From assembly GCA_002633005.1 (NCBI GenBank), contig NMRA01000229.1, forward strand, positions 399,589-446,546: a DNA stretch of 46,958 bases, written 5' to 3'. Source of the DNA: Phoronis australis. Lineage: Eukaryota; Phoronida; Phoronidae. Made by a program: the position numbers and the translations under genes. Below are positions 21,538 through 31,834 of this stretch, one piece after another (the first letter of the stretch is position 1; the number at the start of each line of letters is the position of its first letter). Below the pieces are notes generated by a model. It was not told the DNA's origin. It worked only from the letters and a program-made list of their open reading frames with translations, and made no database searches.

Positions 21538-24251
21538 TTATGATGCTAACTCATCCATGACTTCAAGCTCCAACTCATTCATTGAGGCAAACTCGTGGGC
21601 AGCAGCAGCATCAGCATCTTCAATATTCTGAATATTTCCGATTCGAGACGCGGCAACCATACGGGAAAAATTCCAGCAATCTGCTACTCCGACAGCCACT
21701 CTTCAGAGGAGAAAACTTTTCTTTGCTTATTCCTGGCTTCTCGCATCATCTTTACAACCTCAGCTGGCTGTTGTTTTCTGCCTGACTGAGTGACTGTTCA
21801 CCTTCAGAAAATATGTCACTGGGTTAAGTCTTTACCTTCTCAGAGAAGCGGACCGCTTTTCTAGTACTTTTCAGGGCCCAATCCTGCGGCGACTTGATCA
21901 ACAACGTAAACGGCAGACAACTAAGGTGATGATACAGCTGTGGTAGTAGATAAAATCTCAGCCTTATTGTATTGAAATGTGGTCGAACTGAGTCTCGTTC
22001 TGGAGGGATGATGGATGAGCACCAACATCAAAGTGTTCGTTTAGCTCAGCATCTGTAGGAAAAGATTTCGAGCACCCACAGTGTGTGCATGTGAACTTCG
22101 TATGACGTTCACAGGATACCATTGGAGTTGTAAAACACTCGAGTGTTGCAAGGTCAAGACTTTTCAGAGGCAACAGTTTACATGACTTGTTGATGACAAG
22201 TTTTCCCTCCCTTACTTTATGGGCCTTCCATGCTCGAATGCCATCTGCGGAATACTCAAAGTTTGTCAGCAAACTTATCCCTGGGATACTGTGCTTGGGA
22301 AGGACCTTTGGGGCATTCACACTACAGGACGACACCTAACACCCTTTGACACCTCCTCTAGACTCTAGCGCATGTTTCAGGTTGACTGCATTTTGAACGT
22401 TGTTGCCTTCATTGACGAAGTACTTGGCATGGGACTTCAAGGGTGCAATTTTCCTGTCACAGATGTCTTTTCCTTTCTAACTGTCACTGAAATCGTAGGG
22501 CAGAATGGAGATGCCGGTGTTACCAGATATGTAGAACAAATGAATCAGAAGGGCGGCTGAATGGTAACAATTGGCATTGTCGGAGCGTAGGAAAGCTTCC
22601 GTTATTTGTGGATCCCTAGCTTTCATCTGCCTTAGCACATCTAGCGTTAAACAGCAAACAGTGAAAAAGTCTTGCTTGCAGGCATCTAGAGTATGGATGT
22701 AAGTATGTACCTGAAATACAATAATTATGTAACTCAAATAGGTCAGCTAGTTTAAAGACCTACCTTATTATATCTTATTACCACCTAAACCACAATCACA
22801 CCACTCAACTTCAAACATGGTTCGTCTCAACATGGTTATTATATTAGTAGCTCCTTCAAAACATTTCTAGGGAGGGGGAAAATTTCCCCTTCACAAAGAT
22901 ATGAAAATCATCCATAAGTACAAAATGGCTTCAGTTAAAATGAAGGCTTGTGTGAAAAATCTACTAAGAAAAAAATAATGCATCACTGTCGAGCTTTTAT
23001 TGGGAAATGGCAAAAAAAAGACTAGATATTAAGTGCACACTCCCTGTATCTTGTACTGTTACAGTAAATCAATATACTAAAAAGAGGTAAAGGCAACAAC
23101 ATTGTTCATCAATGGCTTTCTGTTTAATATTGAGCACATCTGAAAATTACTTTGTAACACTTTGAATACTAATTGAGGATTTATTTTTACCTGATGGCTT
23201 TCACCTTTCTTTGTGATACAAGCCGCCACGTGCCATGAGATCCTTTTTACCGAACCAGTCGGACTGTGCTTCTCGGAAACTGATGGGTATGAACTTCATT
23301 GCAAAATCCATTACAACCAAAACTTGGTGTGGGGTGAGAGATGGCATCAAATCCTGTTTTGCTTGTTCCTGGTTTATCCCTCTGACAATATTCTGTGTGT
23401 TCGTGATAACAGCACGTCAGTTTTTGTCTAAAACCATGTCCAAACTCATGTCGATGTGTAAAATATATAACGGCGCATTTCCATTGGTTTGCCAGTCCAA
23501 CCTCCTATCTCCAGCTCTGGCAAGAATCAGCTGTAATTCCGATATACTTTCAAACTTCTGTGGCACTTTGAACGACCTCAGATGACTTCTGACGTCTTTA
23601 ATACAGCTAATGAAGGCCACATTTCCTCCGCAATCACACGTATGTAACAAAAATTGACCAAATGTACAAGAAGGAAATTCCTCCATATTCTTTTTTGCAG
23701 TGACAGGAAGTGCATGTAATCTCGAATCCTAAAGTGCTATTGGTAAAGTTAAACAAAGAGTGGAGTGTTTTAGAAAATTGGGGTTACAAAAGTGAAATTT
23801 AAATTTTTGTAATGTTGCATAGTTGATATTAGATCATATGTTTTAGGTGATATCTCTAAACTAAAAGAGTAGCCTCAACTCTCTTGTCAGTCAGAGTAAG
23901 GCCACATCACAAAAATGCCCAAATTCGAGGGCCACGTTTAAAACTAAATATATAAGAGACAAGTTTTTTTAAAATCAATTATCAAAGTTCAGTCTTAGAA
24001 GTGTCACGAAAGAGAATTTCAACTTCAAATATATTCCGATATAGCAGGCAGGTTAAGCAACATCTTGCCACTTGTGACTGGCCTGAAAAGTGGTCTCGGA
24101 GTTTTCTCCCCTGCTGGAAATTTAACTGTACCTATGAGTTGCAAATTTCATTTTCTTACTAACCTGACATGAGTCTTTATGACCATCAATGTCAAACTTT
24201 GTCACCAGTTTTTCAAGTCTGATTTTTTGCCGTTCAAAAAATGCCGTTTTA
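21538..24251 (-). pseudogene. Decayed multi-exon copy of a conserved C2H2-finger protein of unknown function
   Basis: Three exons read in order on the minus strand: 24251-24164 (after ..TTTTTTCATGTCAG, before CAG|GTTAGTAAG), 23728-23191 (CAG|GTAAAA donor) and 22710-21538 (..TTGTATTTCAG acceptor). Joined in phase they give VLVVMDFAMKF, SDWFGKK.., SWHVAACITKK, then TYIHTLDACKQDFF, AFLRSDNANCYHSAALL, YDFSDS, GKDICDRKIAPLKSHAK, a finger CTHCGCSKSF..H..H, DWALKSTRKAVRFSEKVK, RKVFSSEEWLSE and FSRMVAA, ending at TAA 21538-21540. From memory this order matches uncharacterised proteins found in cnidarians and other marine invertebrates. Two Asp in separate strand-like contexts suggest an RNase-H-like core, so a transposase origin is possible. 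Disabled: stops at 23417, 22477, 22336, 21964, 21824 and 21684, and frameshifts near 23240 and in 21700-21960. Upstream exons not found. Confidence 0.8.
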
Positions 24252-24254
24252 CTG

Positions 24255-26190
24255 ACATGAAAAAATGCAAAATATGACTTTATAGCCAAATAGGTCATAT
24301 CTCGGTAACCAAAGGTCATTGAGTACAAATATTGCAGCAGTGTACTTTGGGGCAGCATCCCAACACATGCACAAAGTATTAGTTCTGTATGAATTTTTGA
24401 GTATATAGTGATTTTTCATTTTCATATGGTTTTTATATGGAATCATTCTTAACAAGTTGCATTAGATTGAATGCTTCCCAGTCAATACAACGCCGTAATC
24501 ATTTTGTAAACACAGCTATTTTTTACAGTCTTCGCCTACACTTGTTTTTTGTTTGTGTTACGCCGAACTGCATCTTTTTGCGTTTTTAAAATTCCTCACG
24601 GGTCTCCTATCACGTGCCCATGATGATGGGATAGTGAATGAGTTGTTGCACCGAAGAGCTCTTACTCCGGAGATTTTGTTTTCACAGTATTAACCCTTGC
24701 AGTAAAGACGCGAAATACACCAAACTTTATGCCCTAATCCAACGGACTTGGAAAGCTCTAACTTCGAAATCACATGGTTACGACTTCAACGAACTTAGAC
24801 AGTGACATCAAACACGGAGGCTACTACCAATTCTAGCCTTGCGCATTCCGTTTTCATGCATCGGTGACTGTAAAATCTGCTCTAGTTACATGTACATGTA
24901 TCCGTTGGTCGTTGACGTTGTTCCAAAAACAAATATTTTCTGTCAACAACATTTTGACAGATTGTTTAAAATATAACAATTTTGAACGGGAAGATGCGAA
25001 CACGTGGTGAAGAGGTGTTTGTCTCGGCATTTGTGCGTGAATCTTTGGTAAAGCGAATGCGATGTCGAAAAAAATGAAAGAAAATACACCAAGGGACACG
25101 TTTTGTGAAGCAAAGCGTCTGGTGATGTTTATAGCGCATGATCTGGCCTCCTTACATGTAGGTAATAAGTGACGGTGAATGATATCTGGCAACTATGGCT
25201 CCAAAATAAAAATATCACGCTTGTATTGCCCCCCTCCCCCTTCTCCCCGAGTTCTGCACCTTCCAATGAGTCACCACGCCAGATTTGGTTCAGTTTCAGT
25301 CCTAAAATCACAGAATCATTCTGTGGTCAGGTGTAACAAGACCTACAATTTTTTGGAACCGTGCTCAATCTTAAAAAAACTTCCATTACGCGAGTGCTTT
25401 GTTAGAAATGCCAAACACATGCAGCGTTCTAACACAAAGACGTTTTCGTTTCCTTTCTGACGTTTCAATTTACGTTTAGCAAATATAAGAGACGAAACGT
25501 GATGTAATTACAGAAATTCATGAGCAGTAATAGAATGGCTAGGACGGTATTTGACTGGAAATCTCTGGTACAACACTTCGGGGCGGCAGGTGGCACCAGT
25601 GGATTATTAATTAAAATGTGTTTGCCTGACTTACTTGAATGTAATATTTCTGATGCTAAAATCTTTAGTGCCGATCATCACGAATTGTTGTGTCGCCCCT
25701 CCCTTCCCCCTCCTCCCCTCCGGAGAATGTTCCGTACGAGACAAATCTCCCTCCATTCTAGCTACTCGGGCTATACACTGTACATGTACACAGAAGTCCG
25801 TGCCCTGACTGCTGATACATGTACCTCTGTATGCATTATACATTGCTCCTTGCTAGTTCAAAGGCTTAGTTTTGCCCTTTATATTTACCGCCAATCTTAT
25901 TGAACTTGTACGTAACAAAATAGACACTGTGTATACTGTTCATCTTCTTCCCTGTTTTAATCATATTTTCTGAACTTAGAATGAGCAATGCTTCATCATT
26001 TACGGATCGTTTTTGGTCAGTGACAAAAATTCGTATAAATTAATAGGGCTGATGAAAAAACTAAGATCTTATATTACATCTTTCGTTAATTCTTATCAAC
26101 ATCTTATAACATGTCATACCATTTTTAGAAATAGTCGACATTAATCTATTTTAAAGTATCATTTGTAATAAACTTTATCAACCATAACTG
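24255..26190. other. No supported gene
   Basis: Upstream of the pseudogene. Open frames 24854-25192 (minus) and 25520-25903 (plus, 127 codons) lack motifs; the latter crosses a pyrimidine tract (CCCCTCCC..) and TACATGTACA palindromes. Missing 5' exons of the pseudogene may lie here, but I could not identify them. Confidence 0.4.
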
Positions 26191-26192
26191 AT

Positions 26193-26300
26193 TGTGTACA
26201 CCTGTCGTGCACGCGCAAACATAGTGCCTGTGTACACCTGTCGTTCACGCGCAGATATAATGCCTGTGTACACTTGTCCGGCACGCGCAGATATACATGT
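26193..26300 (+). repeat. 36-bp minisatellite, three units
   Basis: Units start TGTGTACACCTGTCG at 26193, 26229 and 26265 and run to ACGCGCAGATATA. As the period is a multiple of three, it encodes a 12-residue repeat (VYTCRSRADIMP and variants) in the open frame 26194-26388. I see no further support for translation. Confidence 0.9.
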
Positions 26301-26879
26301 ATATAGTGGGACAAAGGGACATTTCCCCCCACTGCTCCAACGAGAGAGGGTACTCTCTGAAGTGGGACACCTTAAGATAAAAGGCTAAACATCATTAAGC
26401 TTGGAAAAAAGTGACAGTTCATTCCACCGTCGTGTGGTGCCAAAACGATGCAGGGAGTGACCTCCTTCAACACGAAAGCACGATTTCACACAAAAAAAGG
26501 AAAATAGAGGTAATCGATTCCAACACTTGACCCTTTCACTGTGAGCGGCCCCGTAAGAATTTCTTAATAAAAACACAAAAAGGTAGCCACTTAAATGTCA
26601 TCAATGGCCTCGTTCAAAAGCGGGGCCCCTCAATATGAAAATATCTGTATTTTCAAATATCAGGAAATGCGCGGCAATTGATGTTATCTGTCAGGTCATC
26701 AGTTTTTCTCAAGTTATATACAGTTTCGAGAAAATGATGAAGCGAAATTTGTCAACGTTATCCCTTGCCTGAGAAGGGCCTCTAGAAAAATATAGTTTTG
26801 CATTCGCAAAATTGACTTATTGAATTTAAACATCCAGCAAATTAGTACGCTCTGCAAAAACTTCGCTTTACAAATTCTC
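26301..26879. other. No supported gene
   Basis: AT-rich sequence between the minisatellite and the THAP remnant; the open frame 26385-26576 (minus) is unconvincing. Confidence 0.4.
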
Positions 26880-27348
26880 TCAATTTTTTCGAAATATATA
26901 TGTGCGTTTAGACGACCTGTGCTGCAAAAGCGAAGACCCTGACGACAATGTCCTGGCCTGGGTCCTCAAAAGATAAACCATGCACTGAATTTTCTCTCTT
27001 ATCCGTTTTCCGCAGTCTTTCTTTTTTCGACTTTCCCGGCACGAGGTTGGCCACAGGGCGTTGCCGCAGATCAACATCGACAGTATGGCACCCTTCTTCA
27101 GGGGTTGATTTTCAGGAACCTTCTCCGACTCCGAGTACATATCTCTTTCGTAATCCATCTTCAGAAAATGCTTGCCACACACTCGGTAATTCTCCACTGC
27201 TTTGTACGCTGCGTTCTTTACACGGACGAGCCATGTACTGTACGGCAGAGCGTGTCATCTTTCGGAAAGCGGTGTACTGGCACAGCCTACTCAAAGTGCG
27301 CGTTAGGCGATAACGAGTACACCCCGGTACGCAGCAACCATGAGGCAT
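26880..27348 (-). pseudogene. Frameshifted THAP-domain gene
   Basis: From ATG at 27348 the minus strand reads MPHGCCVPGC (the first two Cys of the C2CH zinc site), then in another frame VHRFPKDDT, then in the third frame VKNAAYKAVENYRVCGKHF (the C-x2-H half), LKMDY and LKKGAILSML. That is the THAP order: C-x4-C, HRFP, C-x2-H-F, D[YF], L+xxAxPS-like. THAP domains are DNA-binding zinc folds of about 90 residues, found in host regulators and P-element-type transposases. The domain here is spread over three frames, so at least two indels have broken it. A basic tail (SCRESRKKKD) follows to a stop at 26880. No catalytic domain follows, so its source (host gene or transposon) is open. Confidence 0.75.
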
Positions 27349-28420
27349 GTTTATTGACTCGTTAACAAACGCAAACGACAACCGTATTTATCACAAGCGA
27401 GGTAAAATAATGAACGCCTCGACAGGCCACACAGCCAGACTATATGAAAACATAATGTCGGTAAATTCTTAACCCCATAAACGTCACTTCCAGAGTAAGG
27501 CACGACTAATTAATGAAGTACGGGAAGCCGTTATTAAATGAAAAATATGTCTGGGATAATCTGATTTCAATGAACAGATTTTTACTAAAATTGATATAAA
27601 AACGTAGCTTTCTCTGTTAAGGCACCACAGAAGAAAGGAACTCCAGACTTTCATTGTTAATAATCGTGTTCCACAAGTTTGGAATTGTTAACAATGGTAA
27701 TAGTGCCTATCAATGACTAAGATTACAACTTTCAGTGAGAAACAACCAAAAAGAAATAAAAGAAACAAAAACCGAAACAAAAAGCAACCGATTATATGGG
27801 GAAATACATGAGCAACCCAAACGGGTATGATTCTCTAATAGGTTCCCATTGAATTAGGGATGAACTTTATTAGAAGGTTAATTGTAAGAAGCCACGTTTA
27901 CAAGAGAATACAGATTTAGTCTGTGGGTCATATCAACACAAGTAGTATGAGACAATACTCTGTGGAAACGTGGAGCACAGCAAACACCAATCATACAGCG
28001 ACTTTCAGTAGAGGATTACCTAACAATAGGGAGCCATTCATGGCTGGTGTTAATTGTTGTAGGCCACGTGAAGACAGAGAGAATAACAAGTGAACAAGAC
28101 TTGTAATTAGAATATGAGTTGGTGTTCACTCTGCTAGAAAACTGAACGTGCCACTGTAAAATGGAGGTCATGTGTACAGCTGAGAAATCATAAAAGAAAT
28201 AACTGGAGAGATCTTCAAAGTACATACTAAAAATTCACAGGCTACAGTCAGACTATACTGCACGCAAACACATGCAAGTCGTGCTCAGTCTGTATTTGTC
28301 GGTTTTTTCTGTCCTTAGTTCCACCATTACATGTCCATCAGTTTTACTAAACACATCTTATTCATGTTTGACAAGGCGGCTACACCGGGCAAAAATTCCA
28401 GCTTGTTTATATCTTAGGTT
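27349..28420. other. No supported gene
   Basis: Apparently single-copy non-coding sequence; scattered open frames of ~60-70 codons without motif. Nothing to report. Confidence 0.4.
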
Positions 28421-28421
28421 T

Positions 28422-28740
28422 TCATTCATGTACATCTGCACTCGACGGCCTTGATTTCTCAGTGAACATGCCTCTATTATGGAGGAACAGACCACAGACG
28501 TTATAACACAGGAACATTATGACTACGGGCCTTGACTTATCGCTTGTCCTCTTGCCAAGTAGATGGGAGCGACGGATGTCCTCATGACCCTCTTCAATTC
28601 CTAATTTCTGTCCAAGTTTCACAACAGCTGCACCATTGTCGCCTTTCTTTCCCGCTGTAGCTTATCGATCCCATAGATAACTATGTTACTTCTTCGGAAA
28701 TACTTTTCCAACTTATCCATATTGTCGCTCAGCTCAGTTA
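28422..28740 (-). pseudogene. LINE ORF1-type fragment (RRM-like region)
   Basis: On the minus strand DNMDKLEKYFRRSNIVIYGI is followed, after a deletion and frameshift, by KLGIEEGHEDIRRSHLLGKR..SDKSRPVVIMF..YN. This order (coiled-coil end, EQYSRRNN-like start, I.RSHR.GK, +PR.IIV.F..Y..R) is typical of ORF1 proteins of L1-like and related non-LTR retrotransposons, which bind the element RNA. The piece is about 100 residues, disrupted, without ORF2 nearby. A dead fragment. Confidence 0.65.
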
Positions 28741-28794
28741 CTTATCTCTTCAAATCAATGATTACTGCATCCTATTCACTTATTTTAGACGCAT

Positions 28795-28925
28795 CCACAC
28801 CCGGCTGATGCAGGTACTAAGATGTATTGTTTGTTGACATCCAACACCAATAGCTGCCCCACCTGGTGGCCGAATATTAAAGCTATCCAAAGGGACAGAT
28901 CGCTGGTTATTGACACCCAGTTTGG
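28795..28925 (+). repeat. Single units of the CACCTGGTGG minisatellite
   Basis: TTGACATCCAACACCAATAG, CTGCCCCACCTGGTGG and TAAAGCTATCCAAAGGGACA match the tandem array at 37.74-38.11 kb. Only about 1.5 units are present. Confidence 0.75.
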
Positions 28926-29110
28926 GGTACAATGTCAAGCCCGGAGCCAATCCAGGTGGAAGTGACGTAAGTCACGCGCATGCGTCCTGTCAAGTGCAAT
29001 TCCCTGTCTACTTTCTCTCGAAGTGTTATTGTTTCAGCAGAGAATTTCTCGAATTCAAGAACTGTGACAGCGGCATTGGACGAATTTCGACATGGTACGT
29101 GTGCTTAATT

Positions 29111-29280
29111 TATTTTATATGCGCTAACTGCGAAGCGATACCGAAGCTAGTTTACAGTGAAACAACACCTGTAGATGAGATAAAAGGTCATATATATTAT
29201 GATAATTTAAACTACTACAGTATCGGTAATTACAAAAGTTACATAGTATGTTGAACTGTAAAGGTGGGTGACAATCTGCC
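29111..29280 (-). repeat. Split direct repeat B2
   Basis: Pairs with 29614-29785 at high identity, with scattered substitutions (for example AAAGGTCATATAT against AAAGGTGATATAT). Forms the outer 3' end of the element in its coding orientation. Confidence 0.85.
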
Positions 29281-29428
29281 TACCAGCAATGAAGGTATAC
29301 ATAAGTGGTGAATAGAAAGTTAAGTAATAATATGCGGAAGCATAACATCAACACCGGGACAGCGACATGGGGAAGGTAAGGATAAACAGGGAAGTAAGGA
29401 AAATTGGTTTGCGGGAGGGAGGGAAAGA

Positions 29429-29619
29429 GAGTGCAAACTGAAATTTGAAGAGAATTGTGGACGATGGCCCAGTGTTGCGACGAGACAAAGAGATCACGTG
29501 GTACAATTAAACCAATAATCGTAGAACAAAGGAGGTCACTGACCCGAGAATCCAAACAATATGATCATGAAGACGATGCAGTATAGCTTACATAAAATAA
29601 TTCAACACTTAAATAATTT
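29429..29619 (-). repeat. Split direct repeat A2
   Basis: Pairs with 31164-31354. It abuts B1 directly through CTTAAATAATTT, as expected for the B1-A2 junction that the circular intermediate of these elements uses as template. Confidence 0.85.
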
Positions 29620-29785
29620 TTATATGCGCTAACTGCGAAGCGATACCGAAGCTAGTTTACAGTGAAACAACACGTGTAGATGAGATAAAAGGTGATATAT
29701 ATTATGACAAACTAAACTACTACAGAATCGATAATTTCCAAAGTTACATAGTATGTTGAACTGTAAAGGTGGGAGACAATCTGCC
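29614..29785 (-). repeat. Split direct repeat B1
   Basis: Copy of 29111-29280. Immediately follows the coding remnant on the minus strand and ends at the A2 boundary. Confidence 0.85.
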
Positions 29786-30264
29786 ACAGATGCAGCAGAA
29801 AGATGCATCCGCCCACCCAAGGGAGAGCGAGCGAGGCCGCCAAAAGGGGCATAAGAAAAATGGGGCAAAAGTAAGCACGTAAATAGGAAAATACGAACAT
29901 GGAGTGGTACAGCTAGGCGGCATAACAAAACAAAACAAAATTATGGAGTGACACAACAAGGTGTCGAAATCATAGTAACTGAAACCCAGAGGAATATAAG
30001 TCTAACATGAACAGATAAAAACTAAGGAATATAAAAAAGGAACATATCAACCAACAAAAAATAAATACAGATTAACAAGCAGACGGTGGCACCGTCAATA
30101 GTAAACCTATATAAAGTATGGAAAAATGCTAAGAGGAGAATAACCCATAATAGGGCATGGAGTAAACCAACAAGTATAAAGGGGGCGGGAAAGAGTGCCC
30201 GGGAGGGAGAACCCCGAAAAGGTGAGTGGAAAGTGTATGCCAATGAAAATGGAGAATGAGTGAA

Positions 30265-30465
30265 GTAGGACACTGGCAATACAGGCGTCCTAGGGTGATA
30301 AATGGGGTGAGTGAAGTAGACACTGGCAATACAGGTGCCCATGAACTTGACACTGGCAATACAGTTGCCCCGTGATGAAAAAGGAGTGGTCAGTGAGGGG
30401 GGGGGGCACTGGCAATACATGCGCCCCCAGGGTGAAGAGGCGGTGTAAGGAGGGGAAGCACTGGC
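30265..30465. repeat. Interspersed CACTGGCAATACA motif, five copies
   Basis: CACTGGCAATACAGG or close forms occur near 30272, 30321, 30350, 30408 and (as CACTGGCTGTAGAG) 30451, each followed by a GCCCC-like word. Spacing is irregular (29-59 bases). They lie between the recombinase remnant and B1, so they belong to the 3' non-coding part of the retroelement. Confidence 0.7.
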
Positions 30466-30534
30466 TGTAGAGCTGCCCCTAGGTGGTGAATGATCATGTC
30501 AATGAAGGAGTGGGAATGTTAGCATTAGGCAAGT

Positions 30535-31105
30535 TTAAGAAGGAGAGACGAATGTAGGTCTTGAGCGCGTCGGACTTCCAGAGACTCATACGCTGAATGG
30601 TGGAGTCTGGAATTTAGAGGGAAGCAGCGAAGGTGGCTGCACCAATACGAAAATTATGAGATTTATAGCGTTGAGGATCGAGACCGACGCACCTGGTGAG
30701 TGAAGTAAGAGCGAGTTAGGGAAGTGGAAGAGAGGACCGGAAGAGTGGTTGGAGAGAGTGAGGTAGTGTTGAAGGGTTGCAACAGGGCAATGGGGACCGG
30801 TAGAAAGGGGAATAACGAGAATGGTAGGGGTGTGATCGTGGTGTTTGATGTGGGAGATAGTGAGCCGAGAATTCGGCGATGGCTGGGGTTAAATGGCGAA
30901 CGGAACGAGGGCCAGGGACGAGTGTGGCCCCGGACAACCCTAAGGAGTTGATGGATACAGAGGACTCGTGGAAACCCAGATTGGTCAGACCCTGGTCGGT
31001 CGCCGCAGGCGAATTAAGATAGGCGTCCAGCCAACGCACATAAGAACTGCCCAAAATCAAACAACTAGGGGGCGTGTTTAGTCCAGAACCGGAAGCAGGA
31101 AACAA
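30535..31105 (-). pseudogene. SGNH-hydrolase start fused to tyrosine-recombinase C-terminus
   Basis: The frame from 31105 contains LILGSSYVRWLDAYL and later GLSGATL, resembling block I (catalytic Ser) and block II (oxyanion Gly) of SGNH/GDSL esterases, then a Pro/Ser-rich stretch. After a stop near 30715 the same frame continues RYKSHNFRIGAATFAASL (HxxR motif at 30647-30658), a TAA at 30614-30616, then IPDSTIQRMSLWKSDALKTY with the nucleophilic Tyr at 30554-30556. SGNH domains are known from some tyrosine-recombinase retroelements. The late SGNH blocks and the N-terminal recombinase part (first catalytic Arg) are missing, so a deletion probably joined the two. Not functional as it stands. Confidence 0.7.
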
Positions 31106-31184
31106 GGTACAATACCTTAATGAGGTGAAGAGACGGAGAGTGCTGAAACTTCAAAGAGAAATTGAGTGCAAACTGAAATTTGGA

Positions 31185-31354
31185 GAGAATTGTGGACGAT
31201 GGCCCAGTGTTGCGACGAGACAAAGAGATCACGTGGTACAATTAAACCAATAATCGTAGAACAAAGAGGGTCACTGACCCGAGAATCCAAAGAATATGAT
31301 AATGAGGACAAAGCAGTATAGCTTACATAAAATAATTTAATTCTTAAATAATTT
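31185..31354 (-). repeat. Split direct repeat A1 (core)
   Basis: Copy of 29429-29619. Outer 5' end of the element in coding orientation. Beyond it (31361 onward) TATGCTAATTATG faintly resembles the start of repeat B. Confidence 0.8.
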
Positions 31355-31524
31355 ATATTTTATGCTAATTATGATCTTAAGAGAAACCACTGCCCTTTTG
31401 ACGGAGAAACTTCGCGAAGGGCGTGTTTTTAAATAGTTGAGCACTGTGGTTATGTGTATTGTAATCCTTAGCCTCTTACTCAAGTGACTAAGAGTCATAG
31501 TCTTAGACATTTAGGCCTACTGAA

Positions 31525-31792
31525 ATGACACCCAGCGGAGTCAGGTAGGACCTAGCATTTGTATTTTTGTGATGACACCTGGATCAGCTAGTTGACATTT
31601 GCAAAATTTCAACCAGCGGAGTCTGGTAGGACTTAGCATTTGTATTTTTGTGATGATACCTAGATCAGGTAGTTGACATTTGCAAAATGTCAACCAGTGG
31701 AGTCAGGTAGGACTTAGCATTTGTATTTTGTGATGATACCTAGATCAGCTGGTTGATGATTGCATAATGTCAACCAGAGGAGTCAGGTAGAA
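31525..31792 (+). repeat. 81-bp minisatellite, about 3.2 units
   Basis: Unit marks CAGCGGAGTCAGGTAGGA fall at 31533, 31614, 31695 and 31775 (variants CAGTGG, CAGAGG). Each unit holds TTGTATTTTTGTGATGA and ATCAGCTAGTTGACATTTGC. It lies just upstream of the first exon of the plus-strand gene. Confidence 0.9.
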
Positions 31793-31834
31793 CTAGTTGT
31801 CTGATAATTCAGAAGTGTTTTTCAAAAATTTCAG

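Larger units (their letters stand above)
29111..31354 (-). mobile_element. Deleted tyrosine-recombinase retrotransposon (Ngaro/PAT-like) with split direct repeats
   Basis: Read on the minus strand the order is A1 (31354-31164), coding remnants, B1 (29785-29614), A2 (29619-29429), a 148-base gap, B2 (29280-29111). A1 and A2 share GTGCAAACTGAAATTT, TTGCGACGAGACAAAGAGATC and GTATAGCTTACATAAAATAA (plus-strand words). B1 and B2 share TATGCGCTAACTGCGAAGCG and TAAAGGTGGGNGACAATCTG. The A1-ORF-B1-A2-B2 layout is the known terminal structure of PAT and Ngaro type elements that integrate with a tyrosine recombinase instead of an integrase. The interior (~1.4 kb) is too short for gag and reverse transcriptase, and none is seen, so the element is internally deleted and non-autonomous. 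Confidence 0.8.

Noticed and set aside
25520-25903. 127-codon plus-strand open frame
   Set aside because: No motif, no splice context, crosses a C-rich tract and TACATGTA palindromes; an opposing frame is open over the same bases.
26948-27365. Plus-strand open frames of 86-121 codons
   Set aside because: They are antisense to the THAP blocks on the minus strand, which explain the conservation.
30022-30420. 132-codon minus-strand frame with hydrophobic stretches
   Set aside because: It lies in the 3' non-coding part of the tyrosine-recombinase retroelement, over the CACTGGCAATACA iterations and repeat borders; the coding signal stops at the recombinase Tyr region.
31525-31792. Regularly spaced repeats resembling a CRISPR array
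   Set aside because: The 81-base units are contiguous with no unique spacers, and the DNA is clearly from an animal genome with introns and LINEs. Same for the 36-base units at 26193.
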